The notes under the pieces: generated by a model
Seen by the model: the letters and a program-made list of their open reading frames with translations, nothing else
What the model was told of the DNA's origin: nothing
The model's database searches: none
Origin: Streptomyces atratus
GTDB lineage: Bacteria > Actinomycetota > Actinomycetes > Streptomycetales > Streptomycetaceae
Direction: 5' to 3'
DNA: 64,000 bases
NCBI RefSeq assembly: GCF_014648655.1
Contig: NZ_BMRN01000024.1
Coordinates: forward strand, 1-64,000
In this document: positions 15,714-23,780 of the stretch, piece after piece
Layout: each line of letters opens with the position of its first letter
How positions within the stretch are numbered: position 1 is the first letter of the stretch
Translations under genes and position numbers: made by a program

Positions 15714-16846
15714 CGGTAGACGCTCCTCACCGCGCGCAGGTCCGCATGGGTCCCGCCGTCCGGGCGCAGCCGCGCCGCGAAGGACCGCTTCACCTTGCGC
15801 GGCAGGCCCGGCCCCAACCCCACGTACTCCAGACGCGAGTCGGCGTCGACGGCCGCGAGGAGGGTCTTCGCGCCCCGACCGGTGAGTCCGGTGTGGCACA
15901 GCTCCAGCCGCCGCAGGGGACTGCCGCGCAGGGCGCCGGCCAGCGCATGGGCTCCGATGTCACCGGTGACATTGGACCGGGCCCCGAGACTGCGCTCCGA
16001 GGGCGGCCGCCCCAGGTCGAGCGCCTCGATCCCGTCGAGCGCGTCGGCCAGGGCACGCGCGCCGGCGGGCCCGATCCCGTTGCCGCCGAGACCGAGCCGG
16101 ACCGGACGGGCGGGGTCGGCCGCGGCCGCCAGCACGGCGGCTCCGTCGTCACCGAGGTGGTTGGCGGGAAGGTACAGCTCCCGTACCCCGGCGTCGCGGA
16201 TGAGCGCGGCCAGCAGCCCAGCCGCCTCGGCGCCGAGTCCGTTACCTCCGAGGAACAGCCGCTCGACCGGCCGGGACCGCTGACTCAGTACGGTGAGCAG
16301 TGCCGCGAGACCGTCGGCCGTGAGCCCGCTGTTCACCAGGTCGAGGGTGCGCAGAACGGTGTTGCGGCGCAGCATCGGAACGAGCGCCCGGACTCCGGCG
16401 TCGCCCAGGGGGTTGCGTTTCAGCCACAATGCTCTGACGGTGTCGTCCTCGCTCAGCGCACCGGCGAGCGCTGTGACCCCGTCGGTTCCGATGCGATTGC
16501 AGCCGAGGTAGACCGTTCGCAGCCCGTGGTCGTCCCGGCCGAGCGCGTCGGCGACGGCCCGCGCTCCTTCGTCGCCCAGCGAGTTGGTGCCGAGCAGCAC
16601 ATGCGCGGCGTGCGGGGAGCGGGCGACCGCGGGCATCACCCGGACCGCGCCCGCTGCCCCGAGCCCCTGCTTGCAGAGATCGACCCGGCCGTCCACCCGC
16701 AGCGTGCCGAGCGGAAACGTCTCGTCGGCCTCGACGGAATGTGCCGACTCCAGCCGCTCCAGCAGCGGGTCCAGCAAGGCCGCGTCGGCGAGCGGAATGT
16801 CCGGGTGCTCGATCGCGGGACAGCGCACGGGCATCGGCTGCAACAT
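15710..16846 (-). CDS. Leucine-rich-repeat protein (ribonuclease-inhibitor type)
   Basis: 378 aa of RI-type leucine-rich repeats of about 28 residues: LGTNSLGDEGARAVADALG, VYLGCNRIGTDGVTALAGAL, LWLKRNPLGDAGVRALVPML, LFLGGNGLGAEAAGLLAALI, LYLPANHLGDDGAAVLAAAA, LGLGGNGIGPAGARALADAL. No signal or membrane segment, so it should act in the cytoplasm by protein binding. Start ATG 16846 with GGGGAG 5 bases upstream. First gene of the LRR-ankyrin-MoxR-VWA operon; all four are joined by overlaps or gaps of 20 bp or less. The leader region runs back to a tRNA-like gene on the same strand about 105 bp upstream. Confidence 0.9.
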   Translation of the reverse strand: MLQPMPVRCPAIEHPDIPLADAALLDPLLERLESAHSVEADETFPLGTLRVDGRVDLCKQGLGAAGAVRVMPAVARSPHAAHVLLGTNSLGDEGARAVADALGRDDHGLRTVYLGCNRIGTDGVTALAGALSEDDTVRALWLKRNPLGDAGVRALVPMLRRNTVLRTLDLVNSGLTADGLAALLTVLSQRSRPVERLFLGGNGLGAEAAGLLAALIRDAGVRELYLPANHLGDDGAAVLAAAADPARPVRLGLGGNGIGPAGARALADALDGIEALDLGRPPSERSLGARSNVTGDIGAHALAGALRGSPLRRLELCHTGLTGRGAKTLLAAVDADSRLEYVGLGPGLPRKVKRSFAARLRPDGGTHADLRAVRSVYR

Positions 16847-16950
16847 CACTACTCCCCAGGTCCCCCGTCGGCACCCGGCCAGGAGAGGGCGACCGCGTTC
16901 TCCGCCCGCTCAGGACGAACCGACGCCATCGACTCTCCTCCACGAAAAGG

Positions 16951-17026
16951 TGGCAAGACCGGTCGGATTCGAACCGACGTCCTCCAGCTCGCTGCTAGGG
17001 CGCGACGACCTCTGCGCTACAGCCTT
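16951..17026 (-). tRNA. tRNA-like gene with irregular anticodon arm
   Basis: 76 nt including an encoded CCA. It has a 7-bp acceptor (AAGGCTG with CGGTCTT, two G-U pairs), TA at positions 8-9, a GCGC/GCGC D stem with GG in the loop, and a perfect T arm (GTCGG-TTCGAAT-CCGAC). The anticodon arm does not fold cleanly. The best class I fold (CCTAG/CTGGA) has an end mismatch and loop CAGCGAG, with A rather than U at position 33. Other registers give AGC or CTA anticodons with mispaired stems. I therefore cannot assign an amino acid; it may be an unusual or decayed tRNA. Confidence 0.55.
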
Positions 17027-17129
17027 GCCGTGCGTGATCCTAGCCGTATCGATGCCGAATTCGCACACCAGTGCCTCTATTTGATCGCCTCGCCGCCTCG
17101 GCCGCCCGGAGCCGAAGACGGGCCCCGAA

Positions 17130-17171
17130 TGGTCTGTACCTATTGACGAGTTGGTCCAGACCATTTAGTTT
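17130..17171 (+). promoter_or_regulatory. Chitinase promoter with two DasR-like sites
   Basis: TTGACG (17143-17148), 17-bp spacer, TAGTTT (17166-17171). Two 12-bp elements, TGGTCTGTACCT (17130-17141) and TGGTCCAGACCA (17152-17163), flank the -35 box and fill the spacer. They match the direct repeats known from Streptomyces chitinase promoters and the dre consensus (TGGTCTAGACCA) bound by the GlcNAc regulator DasR. Confidence 0.85.
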
Positions 17172-17248
17172 CCCCTGTGCTCCATGGCACCAAGGAATCC
17201 CGCTCCCCCTCAGGACCGCCTCACCGGTCCCTGCCTCAAGGGAGAACC

Positions 17249-19537
17249 ATGTTCGAGCACATGACCTTCGGAAGAAGAACGTCGACTGCCCTCGTCGCCG
17301 TCCTCGGACTCCTCCTCGCGCTGCTGTCGTTACAGGCCGCACCCGCACACGCGGCGGGCAAGCTGACGGCCACCTTCACCTCGGCCGACAACGGGTCGTG
17401 GTGGAAGGGGACTTACGTCCTGCACAACGACACCGACACCGCCGTCACCGGCTGGAGCCTCGAATTCGACCTGCCGGCCGGGGTCGCGATCGACACCTCC
17501 TACAACGGTACCGTCACCACTCAGGGCAGCCACCTCACCGCGGTCAACGCCCACTACAACGGTACGGTCGCCGCACACAGCACCACCGAGCCGTACAGCT
17601 TCTGGTTCGTGGCCACCGGCCCGATCACCGCGCCGACCGGCTGCCGGATCAACGGCGATAAGTGCGACGGCTCCGCGGATGTGCCGCCGGGCGCGCCGAG
17701 CGGGCTGAAGCAGACCGATGTCACCGCCCGCACCGCGTCGCTGTCCTGGACGGCGGCCACGGCGGGTGACTTCCCCGTGGCGTCGTACGACATCCTGGCC
17801 GGGGGCAAGGTGGTCGGTACCGCCACCGCGGCAACTTCCGCCACGGTCACCGGGCTGACCCCGGCGACCTCCTACTCCTTCACCGTCCGGGCCAAGGACA
17901 CCCGTGGCAACACCTCCGCCGAGAGCGCCCCGCTGGCCGTGACCACCGTCGACCCGGCCACCGACACCTCTCCGCCCACCGCACCCGGCTCGCTGCACTC
18001 CACGGCAACCGACTCCTCGTCCGTCACCCTGGCCTGGACCGCCGCGACGGACAACCAGCGGGTCGCCGCGTACGACCTCTACCGGGGCGGGCAACTCGCC
18101 ACCACGGTGTCCGGTACGACGACCACCGCCACCATCGGCGGACTCTCGCCCTCGACCTCATACACCTTCACCGTCAAGGCCCGTGACGCGGCGGACAACG
18201 CCTCCCCGGCCAGTAACGCGCTCACGGTGAAGACCGACGACATCGTCGGCGAGGGCAACTACGCCACGGTCGGCTACTTCGTCCAATGGGGCATCTACGG
18301 CCGCCAGTACTTCGTCAAGAACCTCCACGACTCCGGCGCCGCGAACAAGCTCGACATCGTCAACTACGCGTTCGCCAACATCGATCCGAACAACCTGACC
18401 TGCCTGAACGGCGTTACCAGGGGAACCACCGCCGACCCCCAGGACCCCGAGCAGGGCACCGGCGCCGGTGACGCCGACGCCGACTACGGCCGCCCGTTCA
18501 GCGCCGCCCAGTCCGTCGACGGCGTCGCGGACGACGGCTGGGGCAAACTCCGTGGCAACTTCAACCAGTTGAAGAAGCTCAAGAAACTCCACCCGAACCT
18601 GAAGATCGTGGTCTCGCTCGGCGGCTGGACGTACTCCAAGTACTTCTCCGACGTGGCGGCCACCGACGCCTCCCGCAAGAAGTTCGTCTCCTCCTGCATC
18701 GACATGTACATCAAGGGCAACCTGCCCGAGTACAACGGAGCGGGCGGCCCCGGCACCGCAGCCGGGATCTTCGACGGCTTCGACATCGACTGGGAATGGC
18801 CGGGCACCGGCACCGGACACCCCGGCAACCACTACTCGCCCGACGACAAGACCAACCTGACCCTGCTGCTCGCCGAATTCCGCAAGCAGATGGACGCCCT
18901 CGGCGGCGGCCACCGCCTCCTCACCGCCTTCACCCCCGCCGACCCGCAGAAGGTCGGCGAGGGCTGGGACCTGGGCAAGGTCTTCGACTCCCTCGATGTG
19001 GCGAACGTCCAGGGCTACGACTTCCACGGCTCCGGCAGCGACAACTCCTGGGAGCCGAACCGCACCGGCCACCAGGCCAACCTCTACACCGACGATCAGG
19101 ACCCCTACGACTTCCACTTCAGCGCCGACGCCGCCATCAAGACCTACACCGACGCGGGGGCCGAGCCCCGCAAACTGACCCTCGGCATCCCGTTCTACGG
19201 CCGGGGCTGGCAGAACGTCGCCGACGGCGGAGCCGCCGGTGAATGGCAGACGGCGGGCGGCGCCGCCCCCGGCCAGTTCGCGGAGGAGGCCGGCACCCGC
19301 GGCTACTCCAACCTCATCGGCGCCTACCCGGCGATGACGGTCCATCACGACGAACAGTCGGTGTCGACGTACGGCTGGACCGGCAGCCAGTGGTGGTCCT
19401 TCGACGACACCTGGTCCATCGGCAAGAAGACGGAGTACGTCAAGAACAAGGGTCTGCTGGGGGTGATGGTCTGGGAGATGTCGGGGGACACGCCTCAAGG
19501 CACACTGCTCGACGCCCTCGACACCGGGCTGGGGTAA
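17249..19537 (+). CDS. Secreted modular GH18 chitinase (CBM2-like, two FnIII, GH18)
   Basis: 762 aa, an extracellular endochitinase. Signal peptide to AHA (about residue 36). A family-2-like carbohydrate-binding module (about 37-135) has GSWWKGTYVLHND and a Cys pair. Two fibronectin-III modules (about 148-235 and 247-330) follow, then the GH18 catalytic domain with SLGGWTYSKYF and the DxxDxDxE motif DGFDIDWEW (D509 to catalytic E516). It ends with the usual LGVMVWEMSGD. Start ATG 17249 with AAGGGAG just upstream. Codon 28, in the signal peptide, is TTA (17330-17332), which makes translation dependent on the bldA tRNA. Two DasR-like sites in the promoter suggest induction by chitin breakdown products. 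It fits functionally with the two chitosanases. Confidence 0.95.
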   Translation: MFEHMTFGRRTSTALVAVLGLLLALLSLQAAPAHAAGKLTATFTSADNGSWWKGTYVLHNDTDTAVTGWSLEFDLPAGVAIDTSYNGTVTTQGSHLTAVNAHYNGTVAAHSTTEPYSFWFVATGPITAPTGCRINGDKCDGSADVPPGAPSGLKQTDVTARTASLSWTAATAGDFPVASYDILAGGKVVGTATAATSATVTGLTPATSYSFTVRAKDTRGNTSAESAPLAVTTVDPATDTSPPTAPGSLHSTATDSSSVTLAWTAATDNQRVAAYDLYRGGQLATTVSGTTTTATIGGLSPSTSYTFTVKARDAADNASPASNALTVKTDDIVGEGNYATVGYFVQWGIYGRQYFVKNLHDSGAANKLDIVNYAFANIDPNNLTCLNGVTRGTTADPQDPEQGTGAGDADADYGRPFSAAQSVDGVADDGWGKLRGNFNQLKKLKKLHPNLKIVVSLGGWTYSKYFSDVAATDASRKKFVSSCIDMYIKGNLPEYNGAGGPGTAAGIFDGFDIDWEWPGTGTGHPGNHYSPDDKTNLTLLLAEFRKQMDALGGGHRLLTAFTPADPQKVGEGWDLGKVFDSLDVANVQGYDFHGSGSDNSWEPNRTGHQANLYTDDQDPYDFHFSADAAIKTYTDAGAEPRKLTLGIPFYGRGWQNVADGGAAGEWQTAGGAAPGQFAEEAGTRGYSNLIGAYPAMTVHHDEQSVSTYGWTGSQWWSFDDTWSIGKKTEYVKNKGLLGVMVWEMSGDTPQGTLLDALDTGLG

Positions 19538-19571
19538 GGGCACGCGACGTCCGTCCCCGAGCAGCCCGCAG

Positions 19572-19604
19572 GCTCCGCGGGGACGGGTGCCGTGTCTGCG
19601 GAGC
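19572..19604. terminator. Possible terminator after chitinase
   Basis: GCTCCGC (19572-19578) pairs with GCGGAGC (19598-19604), 35 bp past the stop codon. The 19-base loop makes it only moderately convincing. Confidence 0.4.
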
Positions 19605-19688
19605 GGTGGCACTGCTCCGGTCCCTATGGGACGGGCTCAGCCAGTCTTCACAACCTGCTGAACCTGTGCGGCCGTTGCCCGGTTACGG

Positions 19689-20150
19689 TCACCGCGCTGC
19701 TTCTCCCCGGGGCTGCCCCCGGCCGGCGTCCTGCCACGGGAAGGGAGCGAGGTCGGGCTCGATCCAGCCTGTCTTCGCCTGCGAGGAGGCCAGCGTCGAC
19801 GAACGGTAGAAGCGGGCTGTCAGGAGTCGCTTGTCGAGCAGGGCGGGGTGGTGATCGGCGAATGCGGCGAAGTCGTCTTCGCCGTGTTCGGCCGCGTGGT
19901 GACCGACCAGCTCCACCCAGGCCCGGCTGACGGTCGCGTGGTACTTCTGGGGCGCCCCCGCATAGCGGGCGGTGCGCTGGATGCCGTCGCTGACCAGGCC
20001 GACCGCCGCGCGCACACCGACCCGCCGCACGGCCAGCCACGTCAGATGGACATGTTCCCGGTGTCCGAACCGCTCGGTGGTTGCCATTACTTCGGCCATC
20101 AAGGCCTCGAAGTCGGGCGCGCTGGCAGCGTGCGGGGGATGAGCGGTCAC
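19689..20150 (-). CDS. Conserved hypothetical protein in operon with MarR regulator
   Basis: 153 aa, cytoplasmic, no signal peptide. The core is FGHREHVHLTWLAVRRVG, then GIQRTARYAGAPQKYHATVS, then RAWVELV. This His-rich helical family is common in actinobacteria and has no function I know. The last 25 residues are variable. GTG 20150 overlaps the MarR stop (GTGA), so the two are translationally coupled and should be expressed from the MarR promoter at 20590-20618. Confidence 0.8.
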   Translation of the reverse strand: MTAHPPHAASAPDFEALMAEVMATTERFGHREHVHLTWLAVRRVGVRAAVGLVSDGIQRTARYAGAPQKYHATVSRAWVELVGHHAAEHGEDDFAAFADHHPALLDKRLLTARFYRSSTLASSQAKTGWIEPDLAPFPWQDAGRGQPRGEAAR

Positions 20151-20581
20151 GAGGGCACCTCCGTCAGGGCCTGCAGGGCAGCGCGCAGGCCTGCGATCAC
20201 GTCCTTCGGCAGGCCGTCGAGCGCGCGATGCTCCAGACCGGCGATGGCCTGTCGGATCGTGGTGGCGGTCAGCTGTCCGGAGGGGGTGAGTTCGATGAGC
20301 ACCGCGCGGCGGTCTCCCGGGCTGGCGCCGCGGGTGATGTGGCCGCGTCGTTCCAGGCGGTCCAGGATGTTGGTCAGCGTGGTGGGGCGGGTGCCCACGG
20401 CCGCGCCGAGTTCGGACACGGTCCGGCCTCGGCCGTCGGACAGGTTGGCCAGTGCGTTGATCTCGGAGGGGGTCAGGTCCAGGTCGACGAGCTCTGTGGC
20501 GAGCACGTGCAGAGTGGCGTGGGTGGCCCGCTGCAGGGCAAGCAGGGCCGACCACTCAGATGGCACGGATTCGGATTGCAT
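20147..20581 (-). CDS. MarR-family transcriptional regulator
   Basis: 144 aa with a winged helix-turn-helix: LTPSEINALANLSDGRGRTV (helices 2-3), TRPTTLTNILDRLERRGHIT (recognition helix), then GDRRAVLIELTPSG (wing). Start ATG 20581 lies 8 bases after a TATAGT -10 box with no ribosome site, so the mRNA is probably leaderless. A palindrome inside the promoter spacer suggests autorepression. It likely controls the coupled downstream gene; the ligand is unknown. Confidence 0.9.
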   Translation of the reverse strand: MQSESVPSEWSALLALQRATHATLHVLATELVDLDLTPSEINALANLSDGRGRTVSELGAAVGTRPTTLTNILDRLERRGHITRGASPGDRRAVLIELTPSGQLTATTIRQAIAGLEHRALDGLPKDVIAGLRAALQALTEVPS

Positions 20582-20589
20582 GATTTCGG

Positions 20590-20618
20590 ACTATACGATT
20601 TCGTACTACCTGCTGCAA
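20590..20618 (-). promoter_or_regulatory. MarR promoter with embedded operator
   Basis: On the minus strand: TTGCAG (20613-20618), 17-bp spacer, TATAGT (20590-20595). The spacer end carries TACGA-AA-TCGTA (20594-20605), a likely MarR operator overlapping the -10 box. Confidence 0.75.
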
Positions 20619-20802
20619 GTGAGACCCAAGCCGTGTCCGGCCTCGATCACCCCTCACGTCGTAAGGGCTGCTCCGTGGATGACTTGTCGGCTGACGTGCG
20701 CCGATGACTAGGAGACGCAGGTCACATTCGGTCATGACGTAGGGGGCGCGCTACCCCGACTCAGGGGTGTAGCCACTGACGACCACGGAGGAGCAGATCG
20801 AG

Positions 20803-20916
20803 GTGACCGACACGCGCACCGAGCGCTTCCCCCCGGCCGGGGTGCCGCAGTGCCCGGCGGCGGACGAGGAGTCCGGGCGCTGCCTGCTCCTGGTCTCGCG
20901 GCTCGCGGACCGCTGA
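20803..20916 (+). CDS. Possible 37-aa small protein
   Basis: GTG 20803 has GGAGGAG 9 bases upstream, and the frame (VTDTRTERFPPAGVPQCPAA...) ends at TGA 20914-20916. It has two Cys. No family is recognised. It lies in an otherwise empty 500-bp stretch between the MarR and aceB genes. Support is only the ribosome site and codon use, so it may be a fragment. Confidence 0.25.
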   Translation: MTDTRTERFPPAGVPQCPAADEESGRCLLLVSRLADR

Positions 20917-21084
20917 TGTGCCGTGCCGCGCACCGGAGCCCCGGGCAAGTGCGTCTGGGCGGAGGTCGGCCTGGACGCCGGAACGCGCTGAGGCCGCCTC
21001 CTCGCGGGGCGGCCCGACGCATCGGGGGGACGCCCCGGCACTCCGCCCCCGGTGCAGTGCGGTACCGGGGACGGAAGCGAGGGC

Positions 21085-22704
21085 TCAGCCCAGCTGCTCG
21101 TACGCCGGCAGCGTCAGGAAGTCCGCGTAGTCCTGGTCCAGGGAGACCTGGAGCAGGAGGTCGTGGGCCTGCTGCCACCTGCCGGACGCGAACGCCTCCT
21201 CGCCGATCTCCGCGCGGATCGCGGCGAGTTCGTCGGCCGCGACCCTGCGGGCCAGCTCCGCCGTGGCGTGTTCGCCGTTCTCGAAGACCACGTCCGCGTT
21301 GATCCACTGCCAGATCTGCGAGCGCGAGATCTCCGCGGTGGCCGCGTCCTCCATGAGGTTGAAGATGGCGACGGCGCCCATGCCGCGCAGCCAGGCCTCG
21401 ATGTAGCGGATGCCGACCGAGACGGCGTTGCGCAGGCCGTCGTACGTGGGCCTGGCGTCCAGGGTGTCGATGGCGATCAGGTCGCCCGCCGCCACCGAGA
21501 CGTCCTCGCGCAGGCGGTCCTTCTGGTTCGGCTTCTCGCCGAGGACCGCGTCGAAGGAGGCCATGGCGATCGGGACCAGGTCCGGGTGGGCGACCCAGGA
21601 GCCGTCGAAGCCGTCGTGGGCCTCGCGGTCCTTGTCGGCCTTGACCTTCTCGAAGGCGACCTTGTTGACCTCGGCGTCGCGGCGGGACGGGATGAAGGCC
21701 GCCATGCCGCCGATGGCGTGCGCGCCGCGCTTGTGGCAGGTGCGGACGAGGAGTTCGGTGTACGCGCGCATGAACGGGGCGGTCATCGTCACCGCGTTGC
21801 GGTCCGGGAGGACGAACTTGGCGCCGCCGTCACGGAAGTTCTTGACGATGGAGAAGAGATAGTCCCAACGGCCCGCGTTCAGCCCGGAGGCGTGGTCGCG
21901 GAGCTCGTACAGGATCTCCTCCATCTCGTACGCGGCAGTGATCGTCTCGATGAGGACGGTCGCGCGGACCGTGCCCTGCGGGATGCCGACGTAGTCCTGG
22001 GCGAAGACGAAGATGTCGTTCCAGAGACGGGCCTCCAGGTGCGACTCCGTCTTCGGGAGGTAGAAGTACGGGCCCTTGCCGAGGTCGATCAGACGCTGGG
22101 CGTTGTGGAAGAAGTAGAGGCCGAAGTCGACCAGCGCACCCGGCACCGGGGTTCCGTCGAGCTGGAGGTGACGCTCGTTCAGATGCCAGCCGCGGGGGCG
22201 GGTGACGACCGTCGCGAGCTCGCCGGCGGGCTTCAGGGCGTACAACTTGCCGGACTTGGGGTCCGTGAAATCGATGTTACGGGTGTAGGCATCGATCAGA
22301 TTGAGCTGGCCGAGGATGACGTTCTCCCATGTGGGGGCGGACGCGTCCTCGAAGTCGGCGAGCCAGACCTTGGCGCCCGAGTTCAGGGCGTTGATGGTCA
22401 TCTTGCGGTCGGTCGGACCGGTGATCTCCACCCGGCGGTCGTTCAGCGCGGCCGGGGCCGGCGCGACCTTCCAGGAGTCGTCCGCGCGGATCGCCGCCGT
22501 CTCGGGCAGGAAGTCCAGCGTGGAGGTACGGGCGATCTCGGCGCGGCGCTCGCCCCGGCGGGCGAGCAGCTCGTCACGGCGGGGCGTGAACTGCCGGTGC
22601 AGCTCGGCCACGAACGCGAGGGCCGCGTGGCCAAGGACCTCATCCTGCCGGGGCAGGGGCTCGGCATCGACGATGGCCAGCGGGGACGGCGCTGGTGCGG
22701 ACAT
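21085..22704 (-). CDS. aceB: Malate synthase A
   Basis: 539 aa, condenses glyoxylate with acetyl-CoA to malate in the cytoplasm. It contains the family signature RDHASGLNAGRWDYLFS (about 268-285), GPTDRKMTINALNSGAKVWL, ADFEDASAPTWENV and FNLMEDAATAEISRSQIWQW. Length is normal for isoform A. ATG 22704 has GGAGTGACAG upstream. There is no isocitrate lyase nearby. Its neighbours are allantoin genes, and its promoter shares a 17-bp inverted-repeat element with allantoinase. Its role here is probably to use glyoxylate released by allantoicase and ureidoglycolate breakdown. Confidence 0.96.
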   Translation of the reverse strand: MSAPAPSPLAIVDAEPLPRQDEVLGHAALAFVAELHRQFTPRRDELLARRGERRAEIARTSTLDFLPETAAIRADDSWKVAPAPAALNDRRVEITGPTDRKMTINALNSGAKVWLADFEDASAPTWENVILGQLNLIDAYTRNIDFTDPKSGKLYALKPAGELATVVTRPRGWHLNERHLQLDGTPVPGALVDFGLYFFHNAQRLIDLGKGPYFYLPKTESHLEARLWNDIFVFAQDYVGIPQGTVRATVLIETITAAYEMEEILYELRDHASGLNAGRWDYLFSIVKNFRDGGAKFVLPDRNAVTMTAPFMRAYTELLVRTCHKRGAHAIGGMAAFIPSRRDAEVNKVAFEKVKADKDREAHDGFDGSWVAHPDLVPIAMASFDAVLGEKPNQKDRLREDVSVAAGDLIAIDTLDARPTYDGLRNAVSVGIRYIEAWLRGMGAVAIFNLMEDAATAEISRSQIWQWINADVVFENGEHATAELARRVAADELAAIRAEIGEEAFASGRWQQAHDLLLQVSLDQDYADFLTLPAYEQLG

Positions 22705-22839
22705 GAGCTGTCACTCCTTCAGCGGGCGGTGCGGGCGGCTTCTCGCGGCCGCCGGGTCGCCTGAAACGGCACGGCGTGCCAGGGCTCCGGGATACGGCCG
22801 TGGGTGCCGTCCGGGGTGCAGAGGGCTTCTGACCAGTGG

Positions 22840-22880
22840 ATAGTAGTTTCCTCATGGTGGAAGTTCAATGGTTTGTTGAT
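22840..22880 (-). promoter_or_regulatory. aceB promoter and AllR-type operator
   Basis: On the minus strand TTGAAC (22863-22868), 17-bp spacer, TACTAT (22840-22845); about 130 nt of leader precede aceB. The element TTCAATGGTTTGTTGAT (22864-22880, plus-strand reading) overlaps the -35 box and matches the inverted repeat before allantoinase (28963-28979) at 12 of 17 positions. Confidence 0.7.
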
Positions 22881-22938
22881 GTCGAGATTCTCCGGGTCGA
22901 CAGAAGTGTGGCGGGGGTGGCGCCGGGTGCCAGTAGGT

Positions 22939-23544
22939 TCACTCAAGGTGCTTGAGGTCCTCCACCGTGTCGATGTCGTACGCCTGAGCCACATCGGAAC
23001 ACTCGACGAGCGTGATCGCATCGCGGTGCGCCCGCAGATACGCCCGAGCGCCCCGGTCGCCCACCGCTCCCGCCGCGACGTCCACCCACCGGTCGGCCCC
23101 GAACAGCACCGGATGGCCGCGTTCACCGTCGTACGAGGCGGCCACGAGACTCGTCCGGGAGCGGTATGCCGACCGCACCCGTGCCACCGCGTCCGCGCCG
23201 ATGCCCGGCTGGTCGACCAGGAGGACGAGCGCCGCGTCCGCTCCCGTACCGGAGAGCGTCCCGAGCCCTGCCCGCAACGACGAGCCCATGCCCTCGGTCC
23301 ATTCGGGGTTGACGGTCACCGTGCAGCCGGCGAGGTCGGCGCGCGCTCGTACCTCTTCCGCCGCGGCGCCCAGGACCACATGGACGCGGTCGCAGCCGCC
23401 CTCCCGCAGTACGCGTACCGCGTGCTCCACCAGCGGCCGGCCGCGGTGTTCGAGCAGTGCCTTGGGCTGCCCGCCGAGTCGCCGTCCGCCGCCCGCGGCG
23501 AGCAGCAGCCCGGCGACCATCGGGGTCTGTGTTGTCCGAGTCAT
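22939..23544 (-). CDS. MobA/MocA-like nucleotidyltransferase
   Basis: 201 aa, NTP-transferase fold. N-terminal GLLLAAGGGRRLGGQPKALL is the nucleotide-binding signature, followed by the Asp motif VLLVDQPG and NPEWTEGMGSSLRAGL. The family adds CMP or GMP to molybdopterin. MocA/PucB-type members mature xanthine dehydrogenase, which would fit purine catabolism here, but no xdh genes are in the window. ATG 23544 lacks a clear ribosome site and has GGTATC about 10 bases upstream, so it may be leaderless. Confidence 0.82.
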   Translation of the reverse strand: MTRTTQTPMVAGLLLAAGGGRRLGGQPKALLEHRGRPLVEHAVRVLREGGCDRVHVVLGAAAEEVRARADLAGCTVTVNPEWTEGMGSSLRAGLGTLSGTGADAALVLLVDQPGIGADAVARVRSAYRSRTSLVAASYDGERGHPVLFGADRWVDVAAGAVGDRGARAYLRAHRDAITLVECSDVAQAYDIDTVEDLKHLE

Positions 23545-23628
23545 GCGGACTGGATACCTCAGATGCGCCCTCCTCGCGCAAGCGGGCCCCAGGAGGGTAC
23601 GGACGGGCGGCGCCGCCTCCGGAGCCAC

Positions 23629-23724
23629 ATGCACATCACCCTTACGGGACACCCTGATTCTGTCTGCGGAGTGGCGCTCGACACCTGTCATGGCGTTAAC
23701 TTGCGGGCATCCCAGGACACTTGA
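23629..23724 (+). CDS. Possible 31-aa small protein with a recurring GHPxSxCGVA motif
   Basis: ATG 23629 has GGAG 5 bases upstream. The peptide begins MHITLTGHPDSVCGVALDTC. A similar reading (HLTFAGHPVSACGVAARAV) occurs at about 48622-48675. Of the shared residues, Pro, Cys, Gly, Val and Ala use different synonymous codons in the two copies, which favours coding over a DNA repeat. No family is recognised. Confidence 0.35.
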   Translation: MHITLTGHPDSVCGVALDTCHGVNLRASQDT

Positions 23725-23780
23725 CCGCGGCCCGGGACCCGGTCGGAACACTGGCACAAGGATGTGCGAGGGGGAGTGCT

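Noticed and set aside
18158..19612. Minus-strand 484-codon frame opposite the chitinase
   Set aside because: Val/Gly/Asp-rich shadow; the chitinase frame carries all conserved motifs.
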